Assembly (NCBI GenBank): GCA_903826405.1
Contig: CAIKEH010000013.1
Coordinates: forward strand, 124,001-188,000
Length of the DNA stretch: 64,000 nucleotides
From: an uncultured bacterium
GTDB taxonomy: Bacteria; Bacteroidota; Bacteroidia; Chitinophagales; Chitinophagaceae
Direction: 5' to 3'
Position 1 is the first letter of the stretch. Every line of letters starts with the position of its first letter. The position numbers and the translations under genes are program-made. The notes under the pieces were generated by a model that searched no databases, was not told where the DNA came from, and saw nothing but the letters and a program-made list of their open reading frames with translations. This document shows, piece after piece, positions 1 through 7,650 of this stretch.

Positions 1-854
1 ACCTTTTTCATGCCTCGCCCATTCCTGAGGCCCAAGGTGAATATGGCGAACCCAAGTGATACCATCATGACAACGGAAGGCTCAGATATGAAATGCACCC
101 ATGGCCCATCTGAAGCAGGTAAGAGCAATGGCAAGAGTGTAGTGAATGCGAGCAGGATAACGGGAAGAAGCGATGCTGAGAAACTGACGAATGTTCCCGG
201 TAGATGGTCTTCATGAACTTCTGCAGGCCTAAACGTTTCGGGAAGACGGGAGTCCATACCTTTCAATGTTCTGGCAAAGAGCGGTCCTGCAAGTATGATA
301 GCGGGTATGGCAATCAATATACCCAACAAAAGTGTCTTTCCCATGTGGGCATGGAATTGTTGCACCAGAGCAGTTGGTGAAGGATGGGGAGGAAGGAAAC
401 CATGTGTAACGGATAGTGCCGCAAGCATGGGCACACCCACATATACGGCAGGGAGTTTCAACCTGTATACGATTGAAAAGATAAGTGGAACGAGCAGCAC
501 GAACCCGACATTATAGAAAAGAGGGATGCCTACGACAAACCCTGTAAGCATAAGCGCCCATTGTATGTTGCTTTCACCGAAAGAATGCATCAACACATCC
601 GTGATTTTCCTTGCGGCACCACTTTCAGCAACGATCTTTCCCAACATGGCACCCAGGACGATCACTATGACCAGTGATCCGAGCGTTTCCCCGATACCTT
701 TTTGTACAGACTGCGCTATCTTTTCCGGAGGGATCCCCAAACACAATCCCGTGATCATAGATATCAAGAGGAAAGCCAGAAATGCATTCAGCCTGCCCCA
801 GGTGATGAGCAAGATGAGCAGAAGTATGCACAGTATGACGATGATTAAGGTCAT
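1..854 (-). CDS. GntP-family gluconate:H+ symporter, C-terminus cut by window edge
   Basis: Inner-membrane permease of the GntP family, which takes up gluconate or related sugar acids with protons. I translated this frame by hand. It stays open from a stop at 888-890 to base 1. It begins MTLIIVILCI from the ATG at 854, has alternating hydrophobic helices, and contains the family hallmark VTHGFLPPHPSPTAL (an HGFxPPHP-type motif) plus GIPLFYNVGF upstream of it. About 284 residues are visible of a usual ~440, so the C-terminal part lies outside. A TTG at 887 could add eleven residues, but the ATG matches the family N-terminus better. It starts about 53 nt after cdsA ends on the same strand, so it may be the last gene of that operon. 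Substrate specificity cannot be read from sequence; sugar acids are inferred from the family. Confidence 0.9.
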   Translation of the reverse strand, partial: MTLIIVILCILLLILLITWGRLNAFLAFLLISMITGLCLGIPPEKIAQSVQKGIGETLGSLVIVIVLGAMLGKIVAESGAARKITDVLMHSFGESNIQWALMLTGFVVGIPLFYNVGFVLLVPLIFSIVYRLKLPAVYVGVPMLAALSVTHGFLPPHPSPTALVQQFHAHMGKTLLLGILIAIPAIILAGPLFARTLKGMDSRLPETFRPAEVHEDHLPGTFVSFSASLLPVILLAFTTLLPLLLPASDGPWVHFISEPSVVMMVSLGFAIFTLGLRNGRGMKK

Positions 855-907
855 GACTATGACCGAAAATAGAGGATTGTACGCCAATCACGAAAAGTAA
901 AACGGAA

Positions 908-1819
908 TCAACTCATTAGGAAACGGGTGTATAGCCAGACAAAGGGTACGGCAAGGAGGAGGGAGTCGAATCGATCCAGAAAACCGCCATGACCAGGCAT
1001 GAAACTTCCACTGTCCTTCACTCCCGCAAGACGTTTCAGTTTTGATTCCAACAGATCGCCAATGGTACCAGCAATCGCGGAAATGCTGGCGATGGCCGCG
1101 AAATCCCTGGCTTCTCCCTGCATGGCATAAACACCTATGAGTGTCACCGCCACCACGCTGAGGATGATGCCTCCCAAAGTGCCTTCCCATGTTTTTTTGG
1201 GTGATACGATGCTGAGTGGTGTCCGGCCGATTATCGAGCCAACGATATAGGCCATGGTGTCGTTGATCCAAATGGATCCGATGATGATCAAAGGCATTAT
1301 ATACCCGGCCAGGCCGGCAAGTGATGAACCTAAAGCAGTGAACACGTTCCCTTTCTCTTCAACGGGTCTCCAGATATCTCCACTACGCAGGTGTATCAAC
1401 AAAGTAAGGCTCAGAGATAGGTACAAAAGGCCCAGTGCAGACCAGGCGATATTTGCCGGCTCCATTTTCCGGGAAAAAAGTACTTCCACGATGGGGAGGC
1501 AGAAAAGTCCTATGAGTGAGATGATGAAGCCCAGCTCAGCTAAACTCAGATCTTTGGACATCATGGTTCCCTGGGTCGCGAACATCAGCATCCCCCATCC
1601 GATCAGGATGATGCCCCACTTATGAAATGTTGCAATGGATGCATACGAAGGAACAAAAGCGCCTACCAGTTTCTGGAATTCCCTCCAGCAGCCGACATGA
1701 ACTATACTGAAAAGCAGAAAAAATGTCCATTTATTGATGAGCAGACCACAACTCATGACAACAACGAAGATCAGCGCCGTCAGAGATCGAATCCTGAATG
1801 TTTGCCAATTGAATGCCAT
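908..1819 (-). CDS. cdsA: Phosphatidate cytidylyltransferase (CDP-diacylglycerol synthase)
   Basis: Makes CDP-diacylglycerol from CTP and phosphatidic acid, the branch point of phospholipid synthesis, in the inner membrane. The 303-residue protein has roughly eight hydrophobic segments and the CdsA signature near the C-terminus (about residues 259-283): SKLKR, then VKDSGS, then PGHGGFLDR. The lysine, aspartate, histidine and glycine pattern there is the conserved CTP/Mg binding signature. A further conserved stretch, SPKKTWEGT, lies about 65 residues before it. It follows the DUF2007 gene by 15 nt and is probably cotranscribed with the CPBP protease gene upstream. Length and motifs are normal for the family. 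Confidence 0.96.
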   Translation of the reverse strand: MAFNWQTFRIRSLTALIFVVVMSCGLLINKWTFFLLFSIVHVGCWREFQKLVGAFVPSYASIATFHKWGIILIGWGMLMFATQGTMMSKDLSLAELGFIISLIGLFCLPIVEVLFSRKMEPANIAWSALGLLYLSLSLTLLIHLRSGDIWRPVEEKGNVFTALGSSLAGLAGYIMPLIIIGSIWINDTMAYIVGSIIGRTPLSIVSPKKTWEGTLGGIILSVVAVTLIGVYAMQGEARDFAAIASISAIAGTIGDLLESKLKRLAGVKDSGSFMPGHGGFLDRFDSLLLAVPFVWLYTRFLMS

Positions 1820-1834
1820 GATAGGGAATTTGTT

Positions 1835-2047
1835 TTAGGGATCGGAGGATTCCAGGTCCCCAAGCAATGCCTTGGCTTGACCTTCATTTTCCTCTGCCAC
1901 ATGGATCTCCACCTTGCCCAGGAAAACGTAACTGGAATCCTGTTTGTTCATGATCACGGCGGGTATTCCATTCTCGTTGAGCCGGCCATGGTAGATGGCA
2001 GCTTTGCCGGGATCGGTGGTTGAATATACGCGGACCCACTTGCCCAT
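1835..2047 (-). CDS. DUF2007-type small protein
   Basis: Small soluble protein of about 70 residues beginning MGKWVRVYST. Its pattern (a VYST-type strand, then AxIYxGRLNENGIPAVIMNKQ and a VEIHV strand followed by an acidic helix) fits the DUF2007 putative signal-transducing family, whose biochemical role is unknown. I chose the ATG at 2047 because it overlaps the upstream stop codon as TAATG, typical of translational coupling. An in-frame ATG at 2059 would add four residues and overlap the upstream gene by 13 nt. It lies between the CPBP protease and cdsA in one apparent operon. Confidence 0.8.
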   Translation of the reverse strand: MGKWVRVYSTTDPGKAAIYHGRLNENGIPAVIMNKQDSSYVFLGKVEIHVAEENEGQAKALLGDLESSDP

Positions 2048-3021
2048 TAGGCCAACCATTTTTCGTCAAGGGATTGGTCGAGGGTGGATTTTTTGCTGAT
2101 GCGCACCTGATCGGAAACCTTTTTGAAATAGGAGATCAGGGCGATCAATAACCCCATCGCTATGATGCCCACCCAAATAGGATAGGAATCCTTCATGGCA
2201 TAATCAATCGGTTTTCCTTGTCTGCTCAACAGGTAAAGTTGGGTAACTACGATAGCATTGTTCAAAGCATGTGCCCATATCGAGAGCCATAGGCTACCAC
2301 TATAAGCATAGATCGATCCAAGAACGACACCCAGTGCGAATCGAACGATGAACCCATACCATGAAAAATGTATGGCGCTGAATAGGATACTGGTGATGAT
2401 GATGGAAAGCCACTTGTTTCCAGTACCCCTTTGAAGCAGGTTCTGCATTCCACCCCGGAAGAAAGTCTCTTCGAAAGCTGCCGGAGCAATGGCCATGATG
2501 AGAAGGGAGATCAAGTAATCCCCGAATCCCCGGATATGTGACAGGACCTTCACCTGTTCTGTATATGTATCTTCCAGATTCTTGAAGATCTTTTCCATGG
2601 CTGCAGGCAGAGGGATGAGTTCATTCAGCTTGCCCAGACCACCGACCATGGGCAGTGCTGCTAGCATGATCAGGACCACCAGGGCGATCTGCTTCCCGTT
2701 GAAGGCCATCTGGAATCCCATCAGCTTCATGGGCCGCTTACTCAGGATCAATGAGGCCAACCACGCAGGCACGAAGAAGATCAGGAATGTGCTCACCAAT
2801 TGTACCGTTCTGATAGCACTCAGGTATGCCAGGTCCATCATATCTTTCTGCATGCTCAGAATTCCTTTGCCGGTCATGGCCACCCAGATGCCACCAGAGA
2901 CCAGTGAACCGATGATTAGCCCCGCACCAAACAGGGCAAGCAGGATGAAAAAGCCCGCTTTATAGGAAATACCGGGCCGGGAATCCATGTCGTAATGCAT
3001 ATGAATCGTTTGATTATCCAT
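2047..3021 (-). CDS. CPBP-family intramembrane glutamic protease/Abi protein
   Basis: Polytopic membrane protein of 324 residues with the CPBP (CAAX protease and bacteriocin-processing, Abi) catalytic pattern. It shows the paired glutamates in FEETFFRGG (E184-E185), FSAIHF (H218), and a late WAHALNN (H251, N254). Members cleave within membrane proteins or peptides; bacterial substrates are mostly unknown. The first ~25 residues are hydrophilic, then membrane segments follow. It is the first gene of the operon with DUF2007 and cdsA, ends in the TAATG overlap, and faces dusB divergently across about 42 bp. Confidence 0.88.
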   Translation of the reverse strand: MDNQTIHMHYDMDSRPGISYKAGFFILLALFGAGLIIGSLVSGGIWVAMTGKGILSMQKDMMDLAYLSAIRTVQLVSTFLIFFVPAWLASLILSKRPMKLMGFQMAFNGKQIALVVLIMLAALPMVGGLGKLNELIPLPAAMEKIFKNLEDTYTEQVKVLSHIRGFGDYLISLLIMAIAPAAFEETFFRGGMQNLLQRGTGNKWLSIIITSILFSAIHFSWYGFIVRFALGVVLGSIYAYSGSLWLSIWAHALNNAIVVTQLYLLSRQGKPIDYAMKDSYPIWVGIIAMGLLIALISYFKKVSDQVRISKKSTLDQSLDEKWLA

Positions 3022-3063
3022 GCACGGATGCCGACGCCATTGCGTAATTTCGCGGCAACGATC

Positions 3064-4101
3064 ATGATAAAGATAGGCAACATATCATTACCCCATTTCC
3101 CCCTGCTGCTGGCACCCATGGAAGATGTCAGCGATCCTCCTTTCCGTGCGGTCTGCAAGGTCAATGGCGCAGATCTGATGTACACGGAGTTCATCAGCAG
3201 TGAGGGGCTGATCCGGGATGCCATCAAAAGCCGTCAGAAACTGGACATCTTTGATTATGAACGACCTGTGGGCATTCAGATATTCGGCGGGGATGAGGAA
3301 GCCATGGCCTTGAGCGCGAAGATCGTGGATGCGGTGGAACCCGATCTGTTGGATATCAATTTCGGCTGCCCGGTGAAGAAAGTGGTGACCAAGGGAGCCG
3401 GTGCCGCAGTGCTCAAAGACATCGATCTCATGATCCGACTCACGAAAGCGGTCGTGCGATCCACCGATCTACCTGTTACCGTGAAAACCCGTATCGGATG
3501 GGATTTCGACTCGATCAATATCGTTGAGGTTGCTGAACGCCTGCAGGACACAGGCATTCAGGCGCTCTCCATTCATGGTCGAACACGAAGCCAGTTATAC
3601 AAAGGTGAAGCAGATTGGTCTTGGATCGCCAAAGTCAAGGAAAACCCTCGCATCCACATACCGATTTTTGGGAACGGGGACATCGATTCACCGGAAAAAG
3701 CCCTGGAATACAAGAATCGCTACGGAGTGGACGGCATCATGATCGGACGTGCCGCCATTGGATATCCCTGGATCTTCAAAGAAATCAAGCATTTCCTGGC
3801 GACTGGTTCTCATTTGGATCCGCCCGATATCGAACAAAGAGTTGATGTCATCAGAACCCATCTGGTCCGTTCCGTAGAATGGAAAGGGATGAAACCCGGG
3901 ATCAACGAGATGCGCAGGCACTATGCTCATTACCTGAAAGGCCTGCCCAACATCAAGGAATACCGCCAGCAACTGGTCACGCTGAATACAGTAGAGGAGT
4001 TAGAAGACGTCCTGCAGCGCATGATCAATACATATAGAGGATATCGTTTCGAGAGACAGAAAGCCGATATGATCGGACTCGCTTATTCTTGTGACTCATG
4101 A
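3064..4101 (+). CDS. dusB: tRNA-dihydrouridine synthase, DusB type
   Basis: FMN-dependent enzyme that reduces uridines in the tRNA D-loop. The 345-residue product starts MIKIGN and shows the Dus TIM-barrel signature: LAPMEDVSDPPFR near the N-terminus, the active-site cysteine in DINFGCPVKKV, the RNA-binding VKTRIGW and SIHGRTR stretches, and the FMN phosphate-binding GNGDI and GVDGIMIGRAAIG. I chose the ATG at 3064 over an ATG at 2995 because the longer form would overlap the divergent protease gene and adds residues not found in the family. A promoter-like TAatTTCG box ends 11 nt before this ATG. Confidence 0.95.
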   Translation: MIKIGNISLPHFPLLLAPMEDVSDPPFRAVCKVNGADLMYTEFISSEGLIRDAIKSRQKLDIFDYERPVGIQIFGGDEEAMALSAKIVDAVEPDLLDINFGCPVKKVVTKGAGAAVLKDIDLMIRLTKAVVRSTDLPVTVKTRIGWDFDSINIVEVAERLQDTGIQALSIHGRTRSQLYKGEADWSWIAKVKENPRIHIPIFGNGDIDSPEKALEYKNRYGVDGIMIGRAAIGYPWIFKEIKHFLATGSHLDPPDIEQRVDVIRTHLVRSVEWKGMKPGINEMRRHYAHYLKGLPNIKEYRQQLVTLNTVEELEDVLQRMINTYRGYRFERQKADMIGLAYSCDS

Positions 4102-4159
4102 TGCAGTATTCCTGACCCAAAGTAGGTTCGATGTATCTATGCCAGCTCCAGGCCGATCT

Positions 4160-4543
4160 TTATTCTTCTATATTCACGCCTGCTTCACGCAACTTATCCA
4201 TCGCCAAAGACAGTTGTATCTCCTTGACCAATATGTGGTCCGTGGAATAAGATGACAACGCGAAGACTGAAATCCCAACTTCTGCAAGTTTCGTCGTGAC
4301 CAACGCAAGGAATCCAGTGAGTTGAAAAGGGAGGAAGACGTCAAAAGTGATTATTCGCCAGCCTGTTTCCGATTCAATGGTATTTTCTGGGTTCAGATCC
4401 ACCTCTTTCTGAATGAGAGTGACCTCCTGATGATCGGAAATTGCAGCGAAGAATGGCGAAGAGATTTGATGTGCTTTTACTACAGCATATCTATCTTCCG
4501 ATATGATGATTGTTGAACCTGACAGATAGGCTTCAGCTTCCAT
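4160..4543 (-). CDS. ACT domain-containing protein
   Basis: A 127-residue soluble protein with two ACT-like halves. The second (about residues 65-127) has the GWRIITFDV strand, FQLTGFLALVTTKLAEVGISVFALSSYSTDHILVKE, a typical small-molecule-binding regulatory fold. It resembles the COG3603/DUF2241 group of stand-alone ACT proteins; ligand and partner are unknown. Its ATG overlaps the stop of the preceding membrane-protein gene (TGATG), so the two are translationally coupled. Confidence 0.75.
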   Translation of the reverse strand: MEAEAYLSGSTIIISEDRYAVVKAHQISSPFFAAISDHQEVTLIQKEVDLNPENTIESETGWRIITFDVFLPFQLTGFLALVTTKLAEVGISVFALSSYSTDHILVKEIQLSLAMDKLREAGVNIEE

Positions 4544-5061
4544 CAGGGCTGCTTATTGACGAAGGACTCTATACCCTTTGTGTACTCGGTCACACGTTTT
4601 TCAGCGAAATGGTCAGCGCCCAAGAGAAAAAGGGATTGGACGGCAAGTGCCATGCCCAATCCATACCAGAAAAGTCCTCCAGCCCTGTGGCGGAAATAAA
4701 GGAGCAGCACAACAGAAGCAATAGCCAAAGCCATCTCCACCCAACGGTAGATCACGAAATTCCTTATCACTTTTTGCATCCTCGGCAGTTCGGAACTCTT
4801 GAGTTCTCCGGGGTTCATGTCGTATGCATATACATTACGTTTCCTGTCCTCATCACTGCGCGTATAGACAGTATATCCGACGAAGCCTTGTATAAGCCCG
4901 AAGACCAGCAAAGGGATGGCAGCTCCTTTAAAGAATGAGGTTCTTCCATAGAAATAAGCGACACATGCCAATAAGATGGTTGCTATACCCACGATCAGAA
5001 AGATCAGGCTTTCCTGTTTTTCGGCGGTGAAATAACGTTCGATGTCTGTCTTGGAGAACAT
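4543..5061 (-). CDS. Conserved membrane protein, four predicted transmembrane segments
   Basis: I do not recognise a named family. The 172-residue product begins MFSKTDIERYFTAEKQES, then has hydrophobic stretches at about residues 18-40, 46-63, 107-122 and 130-148, with a charged loop between the second and third pairs. No catalytic motif is visible. Its stop overlaps the start of the ACT-domain gene, so the two proteins are probably made together. It is transcribed divergently from the AraC-type regulator at 5202. Confidence 0.7.
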   Translation of the reverse strand: MFSKTDIERYFTAEKQESLIFLIVGIATILLACVAYFYGRTSFFKGAAIPLLVFGLIQGFVGYTVYTRSDEDRKRNVYAYDMNPGELKSSELPRMQKVIRNFVIYRWVEMALAIASVVLLLYFRHRAGGLFWYGLGMALAVQSLFLLGADHFAEKRVTEYTKGIESFVNKQP

Positions 5062-5139
5062 GGGGCTGAATTTTCAGTTGATGGATGAACAAGATAAGGA
5101 TTTCAGGTGATGTATGGCGGCGGCCGATTCCATGGCTTG

Positions 5140-5165
5140 ACCCGAAAAAAAAGTCCATTTCGGGT
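5140..5165. repeat. Perfect 8-bp inverted repeat in a divergent intergenic region
   Basis: Arms ACCCGAAA (5140-5147) and TTTCGGGT (5158-5165) flank a 10-nt A-rich loop between the divergent genes starting at 5061 (minus) and 5202 (plus). It may be a regulator-binding palindrome for either promoter. It is unlikely to be a terminator, since no gene ends here. Confidence 0.5.
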
Positions 5166-5201
5166 GGGAATTAAAATCAGCATTAGTCAGTAAATTGAGT
5201 C

Positions 5202-6413
5202 ATGCTTCGTCCGGAAAATTGGCTGCTCTTCCTGGTATTTTTCTCCGTAGGGGTCATGGGACTGACCGTATCGGCCATTCTTTTCCTCTGGAACAGGGAG
5301 AGATCGCTCGTGTCCAATCTATTGGCCACCTTGCTTGCCACGCTCGCCCTCGTATTGATCAGCAATGCCCTTTACCAGTCCAACTTCTACCTGGTGTATC
5401 CTTCCCTGTGGCGGTCCATGGCATGGACCTCGTTCTGTATCGGACCACTGGCCTTCTTATATGTCCGGTCCGTTTTGGAACAGTCCTTCACCCTGCGTCG
5501 CACGGACCCTCTTTTCTTCCTTCCGGCGGTTCTCTATTTCCTGCACCGACTTCCTTTCGACTTAATGGACCGGGAGGCAAAACTTCAGGTTGTTACCAGG
5601 GCCATGAAAGATGTCAATCTGGTTCTTTCAGAACCGGAAGGGTTCCTGCCTACCGGCCTTGCTGCCGTACTCCGCCTGTTGGTGGGCATCAGCTTCCTGA
5701 TCGCACAAGTCGTTCTCCTGACGCGTTGGCGACGGCGCGTACTCGGCGAAGGAAGTGGCATCGGCAACAACCGGGATCTTTTCCGTTGGCTGGTGATGCT
5801 GACCTTGGTGCTCTCCTCTTCCTATGTGGTCATCATGGTAGAAACGTTTATTCAATTGTGGAGTGGTTATGCCATGGGGCTGATCATCGCCTCCACCATC
5901 GCCTTCACGATCCTGTTCATAGCGATCTATCTGCTGGCCAGACCCGTCATACTTTATGGGATGTCGGGCTGGCTTCAGGAGTCCACCGCCATCGAAGTGC
6001 TGCCCTCCGAAGAAGTCGTGGCGCCGCCAAAAGGCAAGAAAATCTCATCCCTCACACTGGCCCAGGGACTCGCCTACAAGAAAAAAGTGGAAACCCATTT
6101 CAACACCCTCATGCCCTTCCGGGAAGGTGGATATACCATCGCAGACCTTGCAAGGGAAACAGACATTCCGGTATATCAACTATCCGCTTTCATTCATCAG
6201 GAATACGGCAGGCATTTCAGCGATTTCATCAACGATGCCCGTTTCGAATATTTGAATGGCAGGATGAGGCATGACCCCAGGTTCTTCCAGTATTCGCTGG
6301 AAGCCCTTGCCAGGGATGCGGGGTTCAACTCGCGCACGTCGTTCATTAACGCGGTGAAGAAAAGGACGGGGAAGACCCCTTCGGAATATTTCGTACCGCC
6401 TGAAGCGACTTAA
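5202..6413 (+). CDS. Membrane-anchored AraC-family transcriptional regulator
   Basis: Protein of 403 residues with two parts. Residues about 1-255 form roughly seven hydrophobic segments, and residues about 300-400 form an AraC-type double helix-turn-helix: YTIADLARETDIPVYQLSAF for the first, then ALARDAGFNSRTSFINAVKK and the family-typical TGKTPSEYF. Such membrane-fused AraC proteins are common in Bacteroidota and are assumed to sense envelope or lipid-phase signals; the ligand is unknown. It ends 4 nt inside the end of the convergent barrel-protein gene at 6410. A long overlapping frame on the same strand (5195-6274) is a shadow. Confidence 0.88.
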   Translation: MLRPENWLLFLVFFSVGVMGLTVSAILFLWNRERSLVSNLLATLLATLALVLISNALYQSNFYLVYPSLWRSMAWTSFCIGPLAFLYVRSVLEQSFTLRRTDPLFFLPAVLYFLHRLPFDLMDREAKLQVVTRAMKDVNLVLSEPEGFLPTGLAAVLRLLVGISFLIAQVVLLTRWRRRVLGEGSGIGNNRDLFRWLVMLTLVLSSSYVVIMVETFIQLWSGYAMGLIIASTIAFTILFIAIYLLARPVILYGMSGWLQESTAIEVLPSEEVVAPPKGKKISSLTLAQGLAYKKKVETHFNTLMPFREGGYTIADLARETDIPVYQLSAFIHQEYGRHFSDFINDARFEYLNGRMRHDPRFFQYSLEALARDAGFNSRTSFINAVKKRTGKTPSEYFVPPEAT

Positions 6414-7627
6414 AAAGAATACTGTGCCATCACCATGAAGGTCATGCCTTGGTTATCCTTGGAGGAGATGGGGCTGAATCGGGTCGTTTTGTATGTACAT
6501 TCCACTCCTGTTGCAAATGACTTGTTGATGTCCCATATCAGGTTGCCGAAAACCGTACTGTTCTTGAGGAAGCCGCCGCCGATGAGGTCCTCCCTGCGGC
6601 AATTGTCCTGTCCATATCCGAAGCGTGTTTGCAGGTCACGCCTCCAATACATGGCACCTTCCATCCAAAAACCGGTGCTGTGTACCTCGCGGTCCTTCGG
6701 TCCCTTGGTGGTCTGCATGATGGCCCCCATATAGTTGCCAAGCGCCTGACCGGTATACACTTCGCCCTGGATACCGAACCGCCTGCTGAGCCGGAACGCG
6801 AATTCGCCGGCATAGCCTCTCACCTTCGGCTTGTTGATACCGATGTTCACCGGAACACCTGCGACCGTATCGTTCTTGAAAACACGGTAGGAACCCGCTA
6901 CGCCGGAGGCGGCGAGTTCGACACGATCCCAAGGCACCCAAGCATCCTTGTCGGCACCTGATTGATACTTGACCGCCCATTCCAGGTTGGGCAAGCCATT
7001 GTTTTCCTTGTTGTCCCGGAAGTCCTTGGAATAGTAGGTGGAGAGGGGCTGCGAAGCAGCGAGGGTCAGGGTTACTTTCCCATCCCCTACAGGCAGGAAC
7101 CTTTCCGCGCGAAGCTGACCACGGGAGCTGTTGCCGGCACAGCCGGCAGATGCCAGGGCGAAATAGCCATCGATCATATTGGGGATACGCTGCGCGAACA
7201 CGTCCACCTGCTGCCCCAGTGAGAATCGCCACTTATCATTCTTGAGTTCGACATACATCAACGCCGGCAGCAGTCCGTAAGACGGATCGACCAGATCCTT
7301 GATCGTATAGAACACCATCTTGCCACCCAGTCGGAAATTGCCAACGCTCGGTCCGTCCACCGCAAAATAAATGGTGCTCGAGCGCGCATTCACATCGAAC
7401 GTGTTTTCCACGCCCGTGGCATCCTTGGGGAACAGCATGTATGCGGTTCCCGTAGAGGGAAGCACCCGGGCGGTGGTATACAACATGGTGGTCTTCAGGG
7501 TGGCGCCAAAAAACACATTCACTCCACTGTCGGCAGTGCTGTAAATGGGATGCGGCCGCTGCGCCTTTACCACCATCGCCGTCATCACGGAAAAAACAAG
7601 GAACCAAGCGACAAGGGATCTTTTCAT
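6410..7627 (-). CDS. Outer membrane beta-barrel (porin-like) protein
   Basis: About 405 residues with a Sec signal peptide (MKRSLVAWFLVFSVMTAMVVKAQ), many alternating beta strands and a terminal aromatic (AQYSF), as expected for an outer membrane barrel. The overall pattern (FRLGGKMVFY, LRAERFLPVGDGKVTLTLA, GYAGEFAFRLSRRFGIQGE) resembles Gram-negative porins of the DcaP type, but I cannot assign a substrate. I chose the ATG at 7627, which gives a clean signal peptide; an earlier in-frame start adds nine residues before it. It follows the amidohydrolase lipoprotein by 23 nt, so the two are probably one operon, perhaps an uptake-and-hydrolysis pair (inference). Confidence 0.75.
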   Translation of the reverse strand: MKRSLVAWFLVFSVMTAMVVKAQRPHPIYSTADSGVNVFFGATLKTTMLYTTARVLPSTGTAYMLFPKDATGVENTFDVNARSSTIYFAVDGPSVGNFRLGGKMVFYTIKDLVDPSYGLLPALMYVELKNDKWRFSLGQQVDVFAQRIPNMIDGYFALASAGCAGNSSRGQLRAERFLPVGDGKVTLTLAASQPLSTYYSKDFRDNKENNGLPNLEWAVKYQSGADKDAWVPWDRVELAASGVAGSYRVFKNDTVAGVPVNIGINKPKVRGYAGEFAFRLSRRFGIQGEVYTGQALGNYMGAIMQTTKGPKDREVHSTGFWMEGAMYWRRDLQTRFGYGQDNCRREDLIGGGFLKNSTVFGNLIWDINKSFATGVECTYKTTRFSPISSKDNQGMTFMVMAQYSF

Positions 7628-7650
7628 GTTCTGATGAATTGTCCAAGCCT

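Noticed and set aside
625-891. 88-residue open frame over the gntP 5' end
   Set aside because: The other minus-strand frame gives the GntP hallmarks; this one does not.
888-1271. Open frame on the minus strand overlapping cdsA and the start of gntP
   Set aside because: Shadow of cdsA: low-complexity His/Arg/Gly composition, no domain.
2995-3063. Extended dusB start at 2995
   Set aside because: Overlaps the divergent protease gene; the family start is the ATG at 3064.
5195-6274. 359-residue open frame overlapping the AraC-type gene on the same strand
   Set aside because: Proline/arginine-rich translation with no family pattern; the frame at 5202-6413 has membrane segments and an intact AraC domain.
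6636-7232. 198-residue open frame inside the porin-like gene
   Set aside because: Shadow frame with cysteine/arginine-rich composition.
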